From: Bathymodiolus brooksi
Taxonomy: Eukaryota > Mollusca > Bivalvia > Mytilida > Modiolidae
NCBI GenBank assembly: GCA_963680875.1
Contig: OY804589.1
Location: 1,116,001-1,180,000 of the forward strand
DNA length: 64,000 nucleotides
Reading direction: 5' to 3'
Shown here: positions 41,046-55,439 of the stretch, one piece after another
Layout: each line of letters begins with the position of its first letter
How positions within the stretch are numbered: the first letter of the stretch is position 1
Made by a program: the position numbers and the translations under genes
Notes under the pieces: model-generated
The model's input: the letters and a program-made list of their open reading frames with translations, nothing else
What the model was told of the DNA's origin: nothing
Databases searched by the model: none

Positions 41046-43384
41046 CTATATGGATGAATGATGCTGTCATAGGAACAAAGGCTACATTGATATAGAGGAA
41101 TGATGCTGTCATAGGAACAGAGGGTATATCGATATAGATGAATGATGATGTCATAGGAATAGAGGCTACATCGATATAGAGAAATGATGCTCTCATAAGA
41201 ATAGAGGTTACATCGATATAGAGAATGTTGCTGTCATAGGAACACAGGCTACATCGAAATAGAGAAATGATGCTGTCATAAGAACAGAGGCGACATCGAT
41301 ATAGAGGAATGATGCTGTCTTAGGAACAGAGGCTACATCGATATAGAGGAATGATGCTGCCATAAGAACAGAGGCTACATCGACATAGAGGTATGATGCT
41401 CTCATAGGAACAGGGGCTACATCGATATACAGGAATGATGCTGTCATAGGAACAGAGGCTACATTGAAATAGAGGAATGATGCTGTCATAGGAGAGAGGC
41501 AACATCGATATAGAGGAACAATGCTGTCATAGGAACAGAGGAAGCATCGATGTAGAGGACTGATGCTGTCAGAGGAACAGAGGCTGCAACGATATAGAGG
41601 AATGATGCTGTCATAGGAACAGAGGCTACATCGATGTACAGGAATGATGCTGTCATAGGAACAGAGGCTACATCGATATAAAGGAATGATGATGTCATAG
41701 GAACAGAGGCTACATCTATATGGATGAATGGTGCTGTCATAGGAACAAAGGCTACATTGATATAGAGGAATGATGCTGTCATAGGAACAGAGGGTATATC
41801 GATATAGAGGAATGTAGCTGTCATAGGAACACAGGCTACATCGATATAGAGGAATGATGCTGTCATAGGAACAGAGGCTACATCGATATAGTGGAATGAT
41901 GCTGTCACAGGAACAGAAGCTACGTCGATATAGAGGAATGATGCTGTCATAGGAACAGAGGCTACATTGATATAGAGGAATGATGCTGTCATAGGAACAA
42001 AGGCTACATCGATATAGTGGAATGATGCTGTCATAGGAACAGAGGCTACATCGATATAGAGGAATGATGCTGTCATAGGGACAGAGGCTACATCTATATG
42101 GATGAATGATGCTGTCATAGGAACAGAGGCTACATCGATAAAGAGGAATAATGCTATCATAGGAACAGAGGTTACATCGATATAGAGGAATATTGCTCTC
42201 ATGGCAATAGAGGGTATATCGATATAGATGAATGATGCTCTCATAGGAACAGAGGCAGCATCGATATATGGGAATGATGCTGTCATAGGAACAGAGGGTA
42301 TATCGATATAGATGAATGATGATGTCATAGGAATAGAGGCTACATCGATATAGAGAAATGATGCTCTCATAAGAATAGAGGTTACATCGATATAGAGGAA
42401 TATTGCTGTCATAGGAACACAGGCTACATCGATATAGAGGAATGATGCTGTCATAGGAACAGAGGCTACATCGATATAGTGGAATGATGCTATCACAGGA
42501 ACAGAAGCTACGTCGATATAGAGGAATGATGCTGTCATAGGAACATAGGCTATATCGATATAGAGGAATGATACTGTCATAGGAACAGAGGTTATATCGT
42601 TATAGGGGAATGATGCTGTCATAGGAACAGAGGCTAAATCGATATTGAGGAATGATGCTTTCATAGGAACAGAGGCTACATCTATAAAGAGTAATGATGC
42701 TGCAATAGGAACAGAGGCTACATCGATATAGAGGAATGATGCTGTCATATAAACAGAGGCTACATCGATATAGAGGAATGATGCTGTCATAGGAACAGTG
42801 TCTACATCGATATAGAGGAATGATGCTCTCATAGGAACAGAGGCTACATTGCAATAGAGGAATGTTGCTGTCATAGGAGAGAGGCAATATCGATATAGAG
42901 GAACGATGCTGTCATAGGAACAGAGTAAGCCTCGAAGTAGAGGACTGATGCTGTCAGAGGAACAGAGGCTGCATTGATATAGAGGAATGATGCTGTCAAA
43001 GGAACAGAGGCTACATCGATGTACAGGAATGATGATGTCATAGGAACAGAGGCTACATCTATATGGATGAATGATGCTGTCATAGGAACAAAGGCTACAT
43101 TGATATAGAGGAATGATGCTGTCATAGGAACAGATGCTATATCGATATAGAGGAATGATGCTGTCATAGGAACAGAGGCTATATCGAAATAGAGGAATGA
43201 TGATGTCATAGGAACAGAGGCTACATCGATATAGAGGAATGATGCTGTCATAGGAACAGAGGGTATATCGAAATAGAGGAATGATGCTCTCATAGGAACA
43301 GAGGCAGCATCGATATAGTGGAATTATGCTGTCATATGAACAGAGGGTATATCGATATAGATGAATGATGATGTCATAAGAATA

Positions 43385-46300
43385 GAGGCTACATCGATAT
43401 AGAGAAATGATGCTCTCATAAGAATAGAGGTTACATCGATATAGAGGAATGTTGCTGTCATAGGAACACAGGCTACATCGATATAGAGGAATGATGCTGT
43501 CATAGGAACAGAGGCTACATCGATATAGTGGAATGATGCTGTCACAGGAACAGAAGCTACCTCGATATAGAGGAATGATGCTGTCATAGGAACAGAGGCT
43601 ACATTGATATAGAGGAATGATGCTGTCATAGGATCAAAGTCTACATCGATATAGTGGAATGATGCTGCCACAGGAACAGAAACTACGTCGATATAGAGGA
43701 ATGATGCTCTCATAGGAACAGAGGCTACATTGATATAGAGGACTGATGCTGTCATATGAGAAAAGGCTACATCGATATAGAGGAATGATGCTGTCATAGC
43801 AACACAGGCTACATCGACATAGAGGAATGGTGTTGTCATAGGAACAGAAGCCACATCGATATAGAGGAATGATGATCTCATAGGAACAGAGTCTACATCG
43901 ATATAGAGAAATGATGTTGTTATAGGAACGGAAGCTACATCGATATAGAGTAATGATGATGTCATGGAAACAGAGGCTATATCGATATAGAGGAATGATG
44001 CTGTCATAGGAACACAGGCTACATCGATATAGAGGAATGATGCTGTCATAGGAACAGAGGCTACATCGATATAGTGGAATGATGCTGTCACAGGAACAGA
44101 GGCTACATTGATATAGAGGACTGATGCTGTCATATGAGAAGAGGCTACATCGATATAGAGGAATGATGCTGTCATAGCAACACAGGCTACATCGACATAG
44201 AGGAATGGTGTTGTCATAGGAACAGAGGCTATATCGATATAGAGGAATGATGATCTCATAGGAACAGAGTCTACATCGATATAGTGAAATGATGTTGTTA
44301 TAGGAACGGAAGCTACATCGATATAGGGTAATGATGTTGTCATGGAAACAGAGGCTATATCGATAGAGAGGAATGATGCTATCATAGGAACAGAGGCTAC
44401 ATCGATATAGAGAAATGATGCTCACATAGGAACAGAGGTTACATCGATATAGAGGAATCATGCTGTCAAAGGAGCAGAGGTTACTTCGATATAGAGGAAT
44501 GATGCAGTCACAGGAACAGAGGCTACATCGATATAGTGGAATAATGCTGGCATAGGAACAGAAGCTACGTCGATATAGAGGAATGATGCTGTCATAGGAA
44601 CAGAGGCTACATCGATATAGAGGAATGATGCTGTCATAGGAATAGAGGCTATATCGATATGGAGGATGGATGCTGTCATTGGAACATAGGTTACATCTAT
44701 ATAGAGGATTGATGCTGTCATAGGAACAGACGCTACATCGATATACAGGAATGATGCTGTCATAGGAACAGAGGCTACATAGATATAGAGGAATGATGCT
44801 GTCATAGGAGCAGAGGCAACATCGATATATAGGAATGATGCTGTCATAGGAACAGAGGAAGCATCGATGTAGAGGTCTGATGCTGTCAGAGAAACAGAGG
44901 CAACATCGATATAGAGGAATGATGCTGTCATAGGAACAGAGACTACATCTATATGGATGAATGGTGCTGTCATAGGAACAAAGGCTACATTGATATAGAG
45001 GAATGATGCTGTCATAGGAACAGAGGGTATATCGATATAGATGAATGATGATGTCATAAGAATAGAGGCTACATCGATATAGAGAAATGATGCCCTCATA
45101 AGAATAGAGGTTACATCGATATAGAGGAATATAGCTGTCATAGGAACACAGGCTACATCGATATAGAGGAATGATGCTGTCATAGGAACAGAGGCTACAT
45201 CGATATAGTGGAATGATGCTGTAACAGGAACAGAAGCTACGTCGATATAGAGGAATGATGCTGTCATAGGAAGAGAGGCTACATTGATATAGAGGAATGA
45301 TGCTGTCATAGGAACAAAGGCTACATCGTTATAGTGGAATGATGCTGCCACAGGAACAGAAGCTACGTCGATATAGAGGAATGATGCTGTCATAGGAACA
45401 GAGGCTACATTGATAAAGAGGACTGATGCTGTCATATGAGAAGAGGCTACATCGATATAGAGGAATAATGCTGTCATAGCAACACAGGCTACATCGACAT
45501 AGATGAATGGTGTTGTCATAGGAACAGAGACCACATCGATATAGAGGAATGATGATCTCATAGGAACAGAGTCTACTTCGATATAGAGAAATGACGTTGT
45601 TATAGGAACGGAAGCTACATCGATATAGGGTAACGATGCTGTCATGGAAACAGAGGCTATATCGATATAGAGGAATGATGTTGTCAGAGGAACAGAGGTT
45701 ACCATGATATAGAGGAATGATGTTGTCATAGGAACAGAGGCTACATCGATATAGTGGAATGATGCTGTCATAGGAACAGAGGCTATATCGATATAGAGGA
45801 ATGATGTTGTCAGAGGAACAAAGGCTACATCGATATAGAGGATGATGCTGTCATAGGAACAGAGGCTACATCGATAGAGAGGAATGATGCTATCATAGGA
45901 ACAGAGGCTACATCGATATAGAGAAATGATGCTCTCATAGGAACAGAGATTACATCGATATAGAGGAATCATGCTGTCAAAGGAGCAGAGGCTACGTCGA
46001 TATAGAGGAATGATGCTGTCATAGGAACAGAGGCTACATTGATATAGAGGACTGATGCTGTCATTGGAACAGAGGTTATATCGATATAGTTAAATGATGC
46101 TGTCATAGGAACAAAGGCTATATCAATATAGAGGAATGATGTTGTCATAAGAACAGAGGCTACATCGATATAGGCGAATAATGCTGTCATAGGAACAGAG
46201 GCTACATCGATATAGAGGAATGATGCTGTCATAGGAACAGAAGCTACATAGATATAGAGGAATGATGCTATCATAGGAACAGAGGCTACATCGATATAGA

Positions 46301-46743
46301 GGAATGATGCTGTCATAGGAAAAGAGGGCATATCGATATAGATGAATGATGCTGTCATAGGAACAGAGGAATCATCGATATAGATGAATGATGCTGTCAA
46401 AGGAACAGAGACTACATCGATATAAAGGAATGATGCTGTCATAGGAACAGAGGCAACATAAATATAGAGGAATGATGCTGTCATAGGAAAAGAGGCTACT
46501 TCGATATAAAGGAATGATGCTGTCATAGGAACAGAGGCTACATCGATATAGAGGAATGATGCTGTCATAGAAACAGAGGTTACATCGATGTACAGGAATG
46601 ATGCTGTCATAGGAACAGAGGCTACATGGATATAAAGGAATGATGATGTCATAGGAACAGAGGCTACATCTATATGGATGAATGATGCTGTCATAGGAAC
46701 AGAGGGTATATCGATATAGATGAATGATGATGTCATAGGAATA
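43385..46743. repeat. 3,359-bp duplication, copy 1
   Basis: 80 units minus one base (the gaggatgatgctg unit near 45,840). Confirmed by long identical translated stretches at 43,634-44,461 and 46,993-47,820, and at 44,458-45,972 and 47,817-49,331. Near 46,690 this copy lacks one unit (gtcataggaacaaaggctac) that copy 2 has near 50,050. Single differences include acctcg at 43,560 against acttcg at 46,919. Confidence 0.9.
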
Positions 46744-49700
46744 GAGGCTACATCGATATAGAGAAATGATGCTCTCATAAGAATAGAGGTTACATCGATA
46801 TAGAGGAATGTTGCTGTCATAGGAACACAGGCTACATCGATATAGAGGAATGATGCTGTCATAGGAACAGAGGCTACATCGATATAGTGGAATGATGCTG
46901 TCACAGGAACAGAAGCTACTTCGATATAGAGGAATGATGCTGTCATAGGAACAGAGGCTACATTGATATAGAGGAATGATGCTGTCATAGGATCAAAGTC
47001 TACATCGATATAGTGGAATGATGCTGCCACAGGAACAGAAACTACGTCGATATAGAGGAATGATGCTCTCATAGGAACAGAGGCTACATTGATATAGAGG
47101 ACTGATGCTGTCATATGAGAAAAGGCTACATCGATATAGAGGAATGATGCTGTCATAGCAACACAGGCTACATCGACATAGAGGAATGGTGTTGTCATAG
47201 GAACAGAAGCCACATCGATATAGAGGAATGATGATCTCATAGGAACAGAGTCTACATCGATATAGAGAAATGATGTTGTTATAGGAACGGAAGCTACATC
47301 GATATAGGGTAATGATGATGTCATGGAAACAGAGGCTATATCGATATAGAGGAATGATGCTGTCATAGGAACACAGGCTACATCGATATAGAGGAATGAT
47401 GCTGTCATAGGAACAGAGGCTACATCGATATAGTGGAATGATGCTGTCACAGGAACAGAGGCTACATTGATATAGAGGACTGATGCTGTCATATGAGAAG
47501 AGGCTACATCGATATAGAGGAATGATGCTGTCATAGCAACACAGGCTACATCGACATAGAGGAATGGTGTTGTCATAGGAACAGAGGCTATATCGATATA
47601 GAGGAATGATGATCTCATAGGAACAGAGTCTACATCGATATAGTGAAATGATGTTGTTATAGGAACGGAAGCTACATCGATATAGGGTAATGATGTTGTC
47701 ATGGAAACAGAGGCTATATCGATAGAGAGGAATGATGCTATCATAGGAACAGAGGCTACATCGATATAGAGAAATGATGCTCACATAGGAACAGAGGTTA
47801 CATCGATATAGAGGAATCATGCTGTCAAAGGAGCAGAGGTTACTTCGATATAGAGGAATGATGCAGTCACAGGAACAGAGGTTACATCGATATAGTGGAA
47901 TAATGCTGGCATAGGAACAGAAGCTACGTCGATATAGAGGAATGATGCTGTCATAGGAACAGAGGCTACATCGATATAGAGGAATGATGCTGTCATAGGA
48001 ATAGAGGCTATATCGATATGGAGGATGGATGCTGTCATTGGAACATAGGTTACATCTATATAGAGGATTGATGCTGTCATAGGAACAGACGCTACATCGA
48101 TATACAGGAATGATGCTGTCATAGGAACAGAGGCTACATAGATATAGAGGAATGATGCTGTCATAGGAGCAGAGGCAACATCGATATATAGGAATGATGC
48201 TGTCATAGGAACAGAGGAAGCATCGATGTAGAGGTCTGATGCTGTCAGAGAAACAGAGGCAACATCGATATAGAGGAATGATGCTGTCATAGGAACAGAG
48301 ACTACATCTATATGGATGAATGGTGCTGTCATAGGAACAAAGGCTACATTGATATAGAGGAATGATGCTGTCATAGGAACAGAGGGTATATCGATATAGA
48401 TGAATGATGATGTCATAAGAATAGAGGCTACATCGATATAGAGAAATGATGCCCTCATAAGAATAGAGGTTACATCGATATAGAGGAATATAGCTGTCAT
48501 AGGAACACAGGCTACATCGATATAGAGGAATGATGCTGTCATAGGAACAGAGGCTACATCGATATAGTGGAATGATGCTGTAACAGGAACAGAAGCTACG
48601 TCGATATAGAGGAATGATGCTGTCATAGGAAGAGAGGCTACATTGATATAGAGGAATGATGCTGTCATAGGAACAAAGGCTACATCGTTATAGTGGAATG
48701 ATGCTGCCACAGGAACAGAAGCTACGTCGATATAGAGGAATGATGCTGTCATAGGAACAGAGGCTACATTGATAAAGAGGACTGATGCTGTCATATGAGA
48801 AGAGGCTACATCGATATAGAGGAATGATGCTGTCATAGCAACACAGGCTACATCGACATAGATGAATGGTGTTGTCATAGGAACAGAGACCACATCGATA
48901 TAGAGGAATGATGATCTCATAGGAACAGAGTCTACTTCGATATAGAGAAATGACGTTGTTATAGGAACGGAAGCTACATCGATATAGGGTAACGATGCTG
49001 TCATGGAAACAGAGGCTATATCGATATAGAGGAATGATGTTGTCAGAGGAACAGAGGTTACCATGATATAGAGGAATGATGTTGTCATAGGAACAGAGGC
49101 TACATCGATATAGTGGAATGATGCTGTCATAGGAACAGAGGCTATATCGATATAGAGGAATGATGTTGTCAGAGGAACAAAGGCTACATCGATATAGAGG
49201 ATGATGCTGTCATAGGAACAGAGGCTACATCGATAGAGAGGAATGATGCTATCATAGGAACAGAGGCTACATCGATATAGAGAAATGATGCTCTCATAGG
49301 AACAGAGATTACATCGATATAGAGGAATCATGCTGTCAAAGGAGCAGAGGCTACGTCGATATAGAGGAATGATGCTGTCATAGGAACAGAGGCTACATTG
49401 ATATAGAGGAATGATGCTGTCATTGGAACAGAGGTTATATCGATATAGTTAAATGATGCTGTCATAGGAACAAAGGCTATATCAATATAGAGGAATGATG
49501 TTGTCATAAGAACAGAGGCTACATCGATATAGGCGAATAATGCTGTCATAGGAACAGAGGCTACATCGATATAGAGGAATGATGCTGTCATAGGAACAGA
49601 AGCTACATAGATATAGAGGAATGATGCTATCATAGGAACAGAGGCTACATCGATATAGAGGAATGATGCTGTCATAGGAAAAGAGGGCATATCGATATAG

Positions 49701-50102
49701 ATGAATGATGCTGTCATAGGAACAGAGGAATCATCGATATAGATGAATGATGCTGTCAAAGGAACAGAGACTACATCGATATAAAGGAATGATGCTGTCA
49801 TAGGAACAGAGGCAACATAAATATAGAGGAATGATGCTGTCATAGGAAAAGAGGCTACTTCGATATAAAGGAATGATGCTGTCATAGGAACAGAGGCTGC
49901 ATCGATATAGAGGAATGATGCTGTCATAGAAACAGAGGTTACATCGATGTACAGGAATGATGCTGTCATAGGAACAGAGGCTACATGGATATAAAGGAAT
50001 GATGATGTCATAGGAACAGAGGCTACATCTATATGGATGAATGATGCTGTCATAGGAACAAAGGCTACATTGATATAGAGGAATGATGCTGTCATAGGAA
50101 CA
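46744..50102. repeat. 3,359-bp duplication, copy 2
   Basis: Follows copy 1. Distinctive rare units shared by the pair are atagttaaatg (46,086 and 49,445), aggcgaataatg (46,173 and 49,532), gagggcatatcg (46,324 and 49,683), gaggaatcatcg and aggcaacataaatatag. These sit close to the right end of each copy and are otherwise seen only in the partial copies to the right. Confidence 0.9.
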
Positions 50103-51040
50103 GAGGGTATATCGATATAGATGAATGATGATGTCATAGGAATAGAGGCTACATCGATATAGAGAAATGATGCTCTCATAAGAATAGAGGTTACATCGAT
50201 ATAGAGGAATGTTGCTGTCATAGGAACACAGGCTACATCGATATAGAGGAATGATGCTGTCATAGGAACAGAGGCTACATCGATATAGTGGAATGATGCT
50301 GTAACAGGAACAGAAGCTACGTCGATATAGAGGAATGGTGCTGTCATAGGAACAGAGGCTACATTGATATAGAGGAATGATGCTGTCATAGGAACAAAGG
50401 CTACATCGTTATAGTGGAATGATGCTGCCACAGGAACAGAAGCTACGTCGATATAGAGGAATGATGCTGTCATAGGAACAGAGGCTACATTGATAAAGAG
50501 GACTGATGCTGTCATATGAGAAGAGGCTACATCGATATAGAGGAATGATGCTGTCATAGGAACAGAGGCTACATCGATATAGTGGAATGATGCTGTCATA
50601 GGAACAGAGGCTATATCGATATAGAGGAATGATGTTGTCAGAGGAACAAAGGCTACATCGATATAGAGGATGATGCTGTCATAGGAACAGAGGCTACATC
50701 GATAGAGAGGAATGATGCTATCATAGGAACAGAGGCTACATCGATATAGAGAAATGATGCTCTCATAGGAACAGAGGTTACATCGATATAGAGGAATCAT
50801 GCTGTCAAAGGAGCAGAGGCTACGTCGATATAGAGGAATGATGCTGTCATAGGAACAGAGGCTACATTGATATAGAGGAATGATGCTGTCATTGGAACAG
50901 AGGTTATATCGATATAGATAAATGATGCTGTCATAGGAACAAAGGCTATATCAATATAGAGGAATGATGTTGTCATAGGAACAGAGGCTACATCGATATA
51001 GGCGAATAATGCTGTCATAGGAACAGAGGCTACATCGATA
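49050..51040. repeat. Partial duplication with 1,469-bp offset (35 units, -1)
   Basis: The stretch around 49,110-49,550 recurs around 50,580-51,015. The gaggaatcatgctgtcaaagg unit is at 49322 and 50791, and gaggatgatgctg is near 49,200 and 50,668. It is followed by aggttatatcgatatag and aggcgaataatg. One base differs in the rare unit: atagttaaatg on the left, atagataaatg on the right. Confidence 0.75.
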
Positions 51041-53160
51041 TAGAGGAATGATGCTGTCATAGGGACAGAGGCTACACCTATATGGATGAATGATGCTGTC
51101 ATAGGAACAGAGGCTACATCGATATAGAGGAATAATGCTATCATAGGAACAGAGGTTACATCGATATAGAGGAATGTTGCTGTCATGGCAATAGAGGGTA
51201 TATCGATATAGATGAATGATGCTGTCATTGGAACAGAGACATCATCGATATATGGGAATTATGCTGTCATATGAACAGAGGGTATATCAATATAGAGGAA
51301 TGATGCTGTTATAGGAATAGAGGTTACATCGATATAGAAGAATGGTGCTGTCAAAGGAGCAGAGGCTACTTCGATATAAAGGAATGATGCTGTCATAGGA
51401 ACAGAGGCTACATCGATATAGAGGAATGATGTTGTCATAGAAATAGATGCTATATCGATATAGAGGAATGATACTGTCATAGGAACAGAGGTTACATCGA
51501 TATTGAGGAATGATGCTTTCAGAGGAACAGAGGCTACATCGATATAGAGGAATGATGCTGAAATAGGAACAGAGGCTACATCGATATAGAGGAATGATGC
51601 TGTCATAGGAAAAGAGGGCATATCGATATAGATGAATGATGCTCTCATAGGAACAGAGGAATCATCGATATAGATGAATGATGCTGTCAAAGGAACAGAG
51701 ACTACATCGATATAAAGGAATGATGCTGTCATAGGAACAGAGGCTACTTCGATATAGAGGAATGATGCTGTCGTGGGAACAGAGGAAGCATCGATGTAGA
51801 GGACTGATGCTGTCAGAGGAACAGAGGCATTATCGATATAGAGGAATGATGCTGTCTTAGGAACAGGGGCTACATTGATATAGAGGAATGATGCTGTCAT
51901 AGGAACAGAGGCTACATTGATATAGAGGATTGATGCTGTCATATGAGAAGAGGCTACATCGATGTAGAGGAATGATGCTGTCATAGGAACACAGGCTAAA
52001 TCGATATAGAGGAATAATGCTGTCATAGGAACAGAGGCTATATCGATATAGTGGAATGATGCTGTCATTGGAACAGAGGCTACGTCGATATAGAGGAATG
52101 ATGCTGTCATAGGAACAGATTCTACATCGATATAACTTAATGATGCTGTCATGGGAACAGAAGCCACGTCGATATATAGGAATGATTCTGTCATAGGAAT
52201 AGAGGATACATTGATATAGAGGAATGATGCTGTCATAGGAACAGAGGTTTTATCGATATAGAGGAATGATGCTGTCATAGGAACAGAGGCTTCGTCTATA
52301 TAGAGTAGTGATGCTGTCATAGGAACAGATGCCACATCGATATAGAGGAATGATGCTGTCATAGGAACACAGGCTACATTGATATAGAGGAATGATGTTG
52401 TCATATGAACAGAGGCTACATCGATATAGAGGTATGATGCTGTCATAGGAACAGGGGATACATCGATATAAAGGAATGATGCTGTCATAGGAACAGAGGC
52501 TACATTGATATAGAGGAATGATGCTGTCATAGGAGCAGAGGCAACATCGATATAGAGGAATGATGCTGTCATAGGAACAGAGGAAACATCGATGTAGAGG
52601 ACTGATGCTGTCAGAGAAACAGAGGCAGCATCGATATAGAGGAATGATGCTGTCATAGGAACAGAGGCTACATCGATATAAAGGAATGATGATGTCATAG
52701 GAACAGAGGCTACATCTATATGGATGAATGATGCTGTCATAGGAACAGAGGCTACACCGATATAGAGGAATAATGCTATCATAGGAACAGAGGTTATATC
52801 GATATAGAGGAATGTTGCTGTCATGGCAATAGAGGGTTTATCGATATAAATGAATGATGCTGTCATAGGAACAGAGGCAGCATCGATATATGGAAATTAT
52901 GCTGTCATATGAACAGAGGGTATATCAATATAGAGGAATGATGCTGTTATAGGAATAGAGGTTACATCGATATAGAGGAATGATGCTGTCAAAGGAGCAG
53001 AGGCTACTTCGATATAAAGGAATGATGCTGTCATAGGAACAGAGGCTACATCGATATATAGAGGAATGATGCTGTCATAGGAAAAGAGGCTACATCGATA
53101 TAGAGGAATGATGTTGTCATAGAAATAGAGGCTATAACGATATAGAGGAATGATGCTGTC
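51041..53160. repeat. Mosaic array segment between the two subfamilies
   Basis: Ordinary units with many private variants: acacctatatgg near 51,075, gtcgtgggaac near 51,770, gatataacttaatg near 52,133, ttcgtctatatagag near 52,270, and a cgatatatagagg unit with a 2-bp gain near 53,055. The gggtatatcaatatagagg tag recurs at 51,286 and 52,918, showing kinship with the left side. No gene is visible. Confidence 0.65.
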
Positions 53161-55439
53161 ATAGGAACAGAGGCTACATCGAGATAGAGGAATGATTCTT
53201 TCATAGAAACAAAGGCTACATCGACATAGAGGAATGATGCTGTCATAGGAACAGTGGTTACATCGATACAGAGGAATTATGCCATCATAGGAATAGAGGC
53301 TACATCGATATAGAGGAATTATGCCATCATAAGAACAGAGGCTACATTGATATAGAGGAATATTGCTGTCATAGTAAAAGAGGCTATATCGATATAGAGG
53401 AATGATGCTGTCATAGGAACAGCGGCTATATCGATATAGAGGAATGATGCTGTTATAGAAACAGTGGCTACATTGATATAGAGGAATGATGCTGTCTTAG
53501 GAAAAGAGGTTATATCGATTTAGAGGAATGATGCTATCATAGGAACAGAGGCTATATCGATAAAGAGGAATGATGCTGTCATAGGAACAGAGGCTACATC
53601 AATATAGAGAAATGATGCTGTTTTGTGAACAGAGGCTACATCGATATAGAGGAATTTTGCTGTCATAGGAACAGAGGCTAAATCGATATAGTGGAATGAT
53701 GCTGTCATATTAACAGAGGCTACATCGATATAGAGGAATGATGCTCTCATAGGAACAGAGATACATCGATATGGAGGAATGATGCTGTCATAGGAACAGG
53801 GGCTAAATCGATATAGAGGAATGATGCTCTCATAGGAACAGAGGCTACAAAGATATGTAGGAATGATGCTGTCATAGGAACAGAGGCTACATTGATATAG
53901 AGGAGTGATGCTGTCATAGCAACGGAGGCTATATCGATATAGAGGAATGATGCTGTCACAGGAACAGAGGCTATATCGATATAGAGGAATGATGCTGTCA
54001 TAGGAACAAAGAGTACATCGATATAGAAGAATGATGCTGTCATAGGAACAGTCGCTACATCGATATAGAGGAATGATGCTGTCAGAGGAACAGATTTTAC
54101 ATCGATATAGATGAATTATGCTGTCATAGGAACAGAGGCTACATCGATATAGAGGATGATGCTGTCATAGGAACAGAGACTACATCGATAAAGAGGAATG
54201 ATGTTGTCATAGGAACAGAGGCTACATCAATATAGAGGAATGATGCTGTTATGGGAACAGAGGCAGCATCGATATAGAGGAATGATGCTGTCATAGGAAC
54301 AGAGGCAGTCTCGGTATAGAGGAATAATGCTGTCATAGGAACAGAGTCTACATCGATATAGAGGAATGATGCTGTCATAGGAACAGAAGCAGCATCGATA
54401 TAGAGTAATGATGCTGTTATGGGAACAGAGGCAGCATCGGTATAGAGCAATGATGCTGTCATATGAACAGAGGCTACTTCGATACAGAGGAATTATGCTG
54501 TCATACGAACAGAGTATACATCGATATTGAGGAATGATGCTCTCATATGAACAGAGCTTTATCGATATAGAGGAATGATGCTGTCATAGGAACAGAGGCT
54601 ACATCGATATAGAGGAATGATGCTCTCATAAGAACAGAGGCTACATCGATATGGAGGAATGATGAATGATGCTGTCATAGGAACAGAGGCTACATCGGTA
54701 TAGAGGAATGATGCTGTCATAGGAACAGAGGCTACATTGATATAGAGGATTGATGCTGTCTTATGAGAAGAGGCTACATCGATATAGAGGAATGATGCTG
54801 TCATAGGAACACAGGCTACATCGATATAGAGGAATGATGCTGTCATAGGAACAGAGGCTATATCGATATAGCGGAATGATGTTGTCGTAGGAACACAGGC
54901 TACATCGATATAGAGGAATGATGCTCTAATAGGAACAGAGGCTACATCAATATGGAGAAATGATGAATGATGCTGTCATAGGAACAGAGGCTACATTGAT
55001 ATAGAGGATTGATGCTGTCTTATGAGAAGAGGCTACATCGATATAGAGGAATGATGCTGTCATAGGAACACAGGCTACATCGATATAGAGGAATGATGCT
55101 GTCATAGGAACAGAGGCTATATCGATATAGCGGAATGATGTTGTCATAGGAACACAGGCTACATCGATATAGAGGAATGATGCTGTCATAGGAACAGAGG
55201 CTAGATCGATATAGAGGAATGATGATGTCATAGGAACAGAGGCTACATCGATATAGAGGAATGATGTTGTTATTGGAACGGAAGCTACATCGAAATATCT
55301 TAATGATGCTGTCATAGGAATAGAGGTTATATCGGTATAGAGGAAAGATGCTGTCATAGCAACATAGGCTATATTAATATAGAAGAATGATGTTGTCATA
55401 GGAACAGAGGCTACATTGATATAGAGAAATGATGCTGTC
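53161..55439. repeat. 2,279-bp block, copy A
   Basis: Begins at ataggaacag followed by gctacatcgagatagagg. The length is 54 x 42 + 11. The +11 is explained by two 7-bp insertions (near 54,662 and 54,962) and three single-base losses (agagatacatcg near 53,760, gaggatgatg near 54,155, agagctttatcg near 54,556). Marker acagattttacatcg lies at 54090. Copies B and C follow directly. Confidence 0.92.

Larger units (their letters stand above)
34857..43293. repeat. Older macro-copy of the 6.7-14.6 kb block
   Basis: Successive stretches align in order with the 9,357-bp block: 34,857-35,237 with 6,745-7,167; 35,268-35,825 with 7,198-7,713; 36,149-36,706 with 7,744-8,469; 37,123-37,545 with 8,843-9,307; 37,576-38,091 with 9,338-9,727; 40,816-41,196 with 10,102-10,482; 41,486-42,874 with 13,332-14,300; 42,871-43,293 with 14,297-14,635. 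Differences are frequent: substitutions, gained and lost units, and an inserted 2,140-bp tandem copy. It is clearly older than the 9,357-bp pair. Confidence 0.75.
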
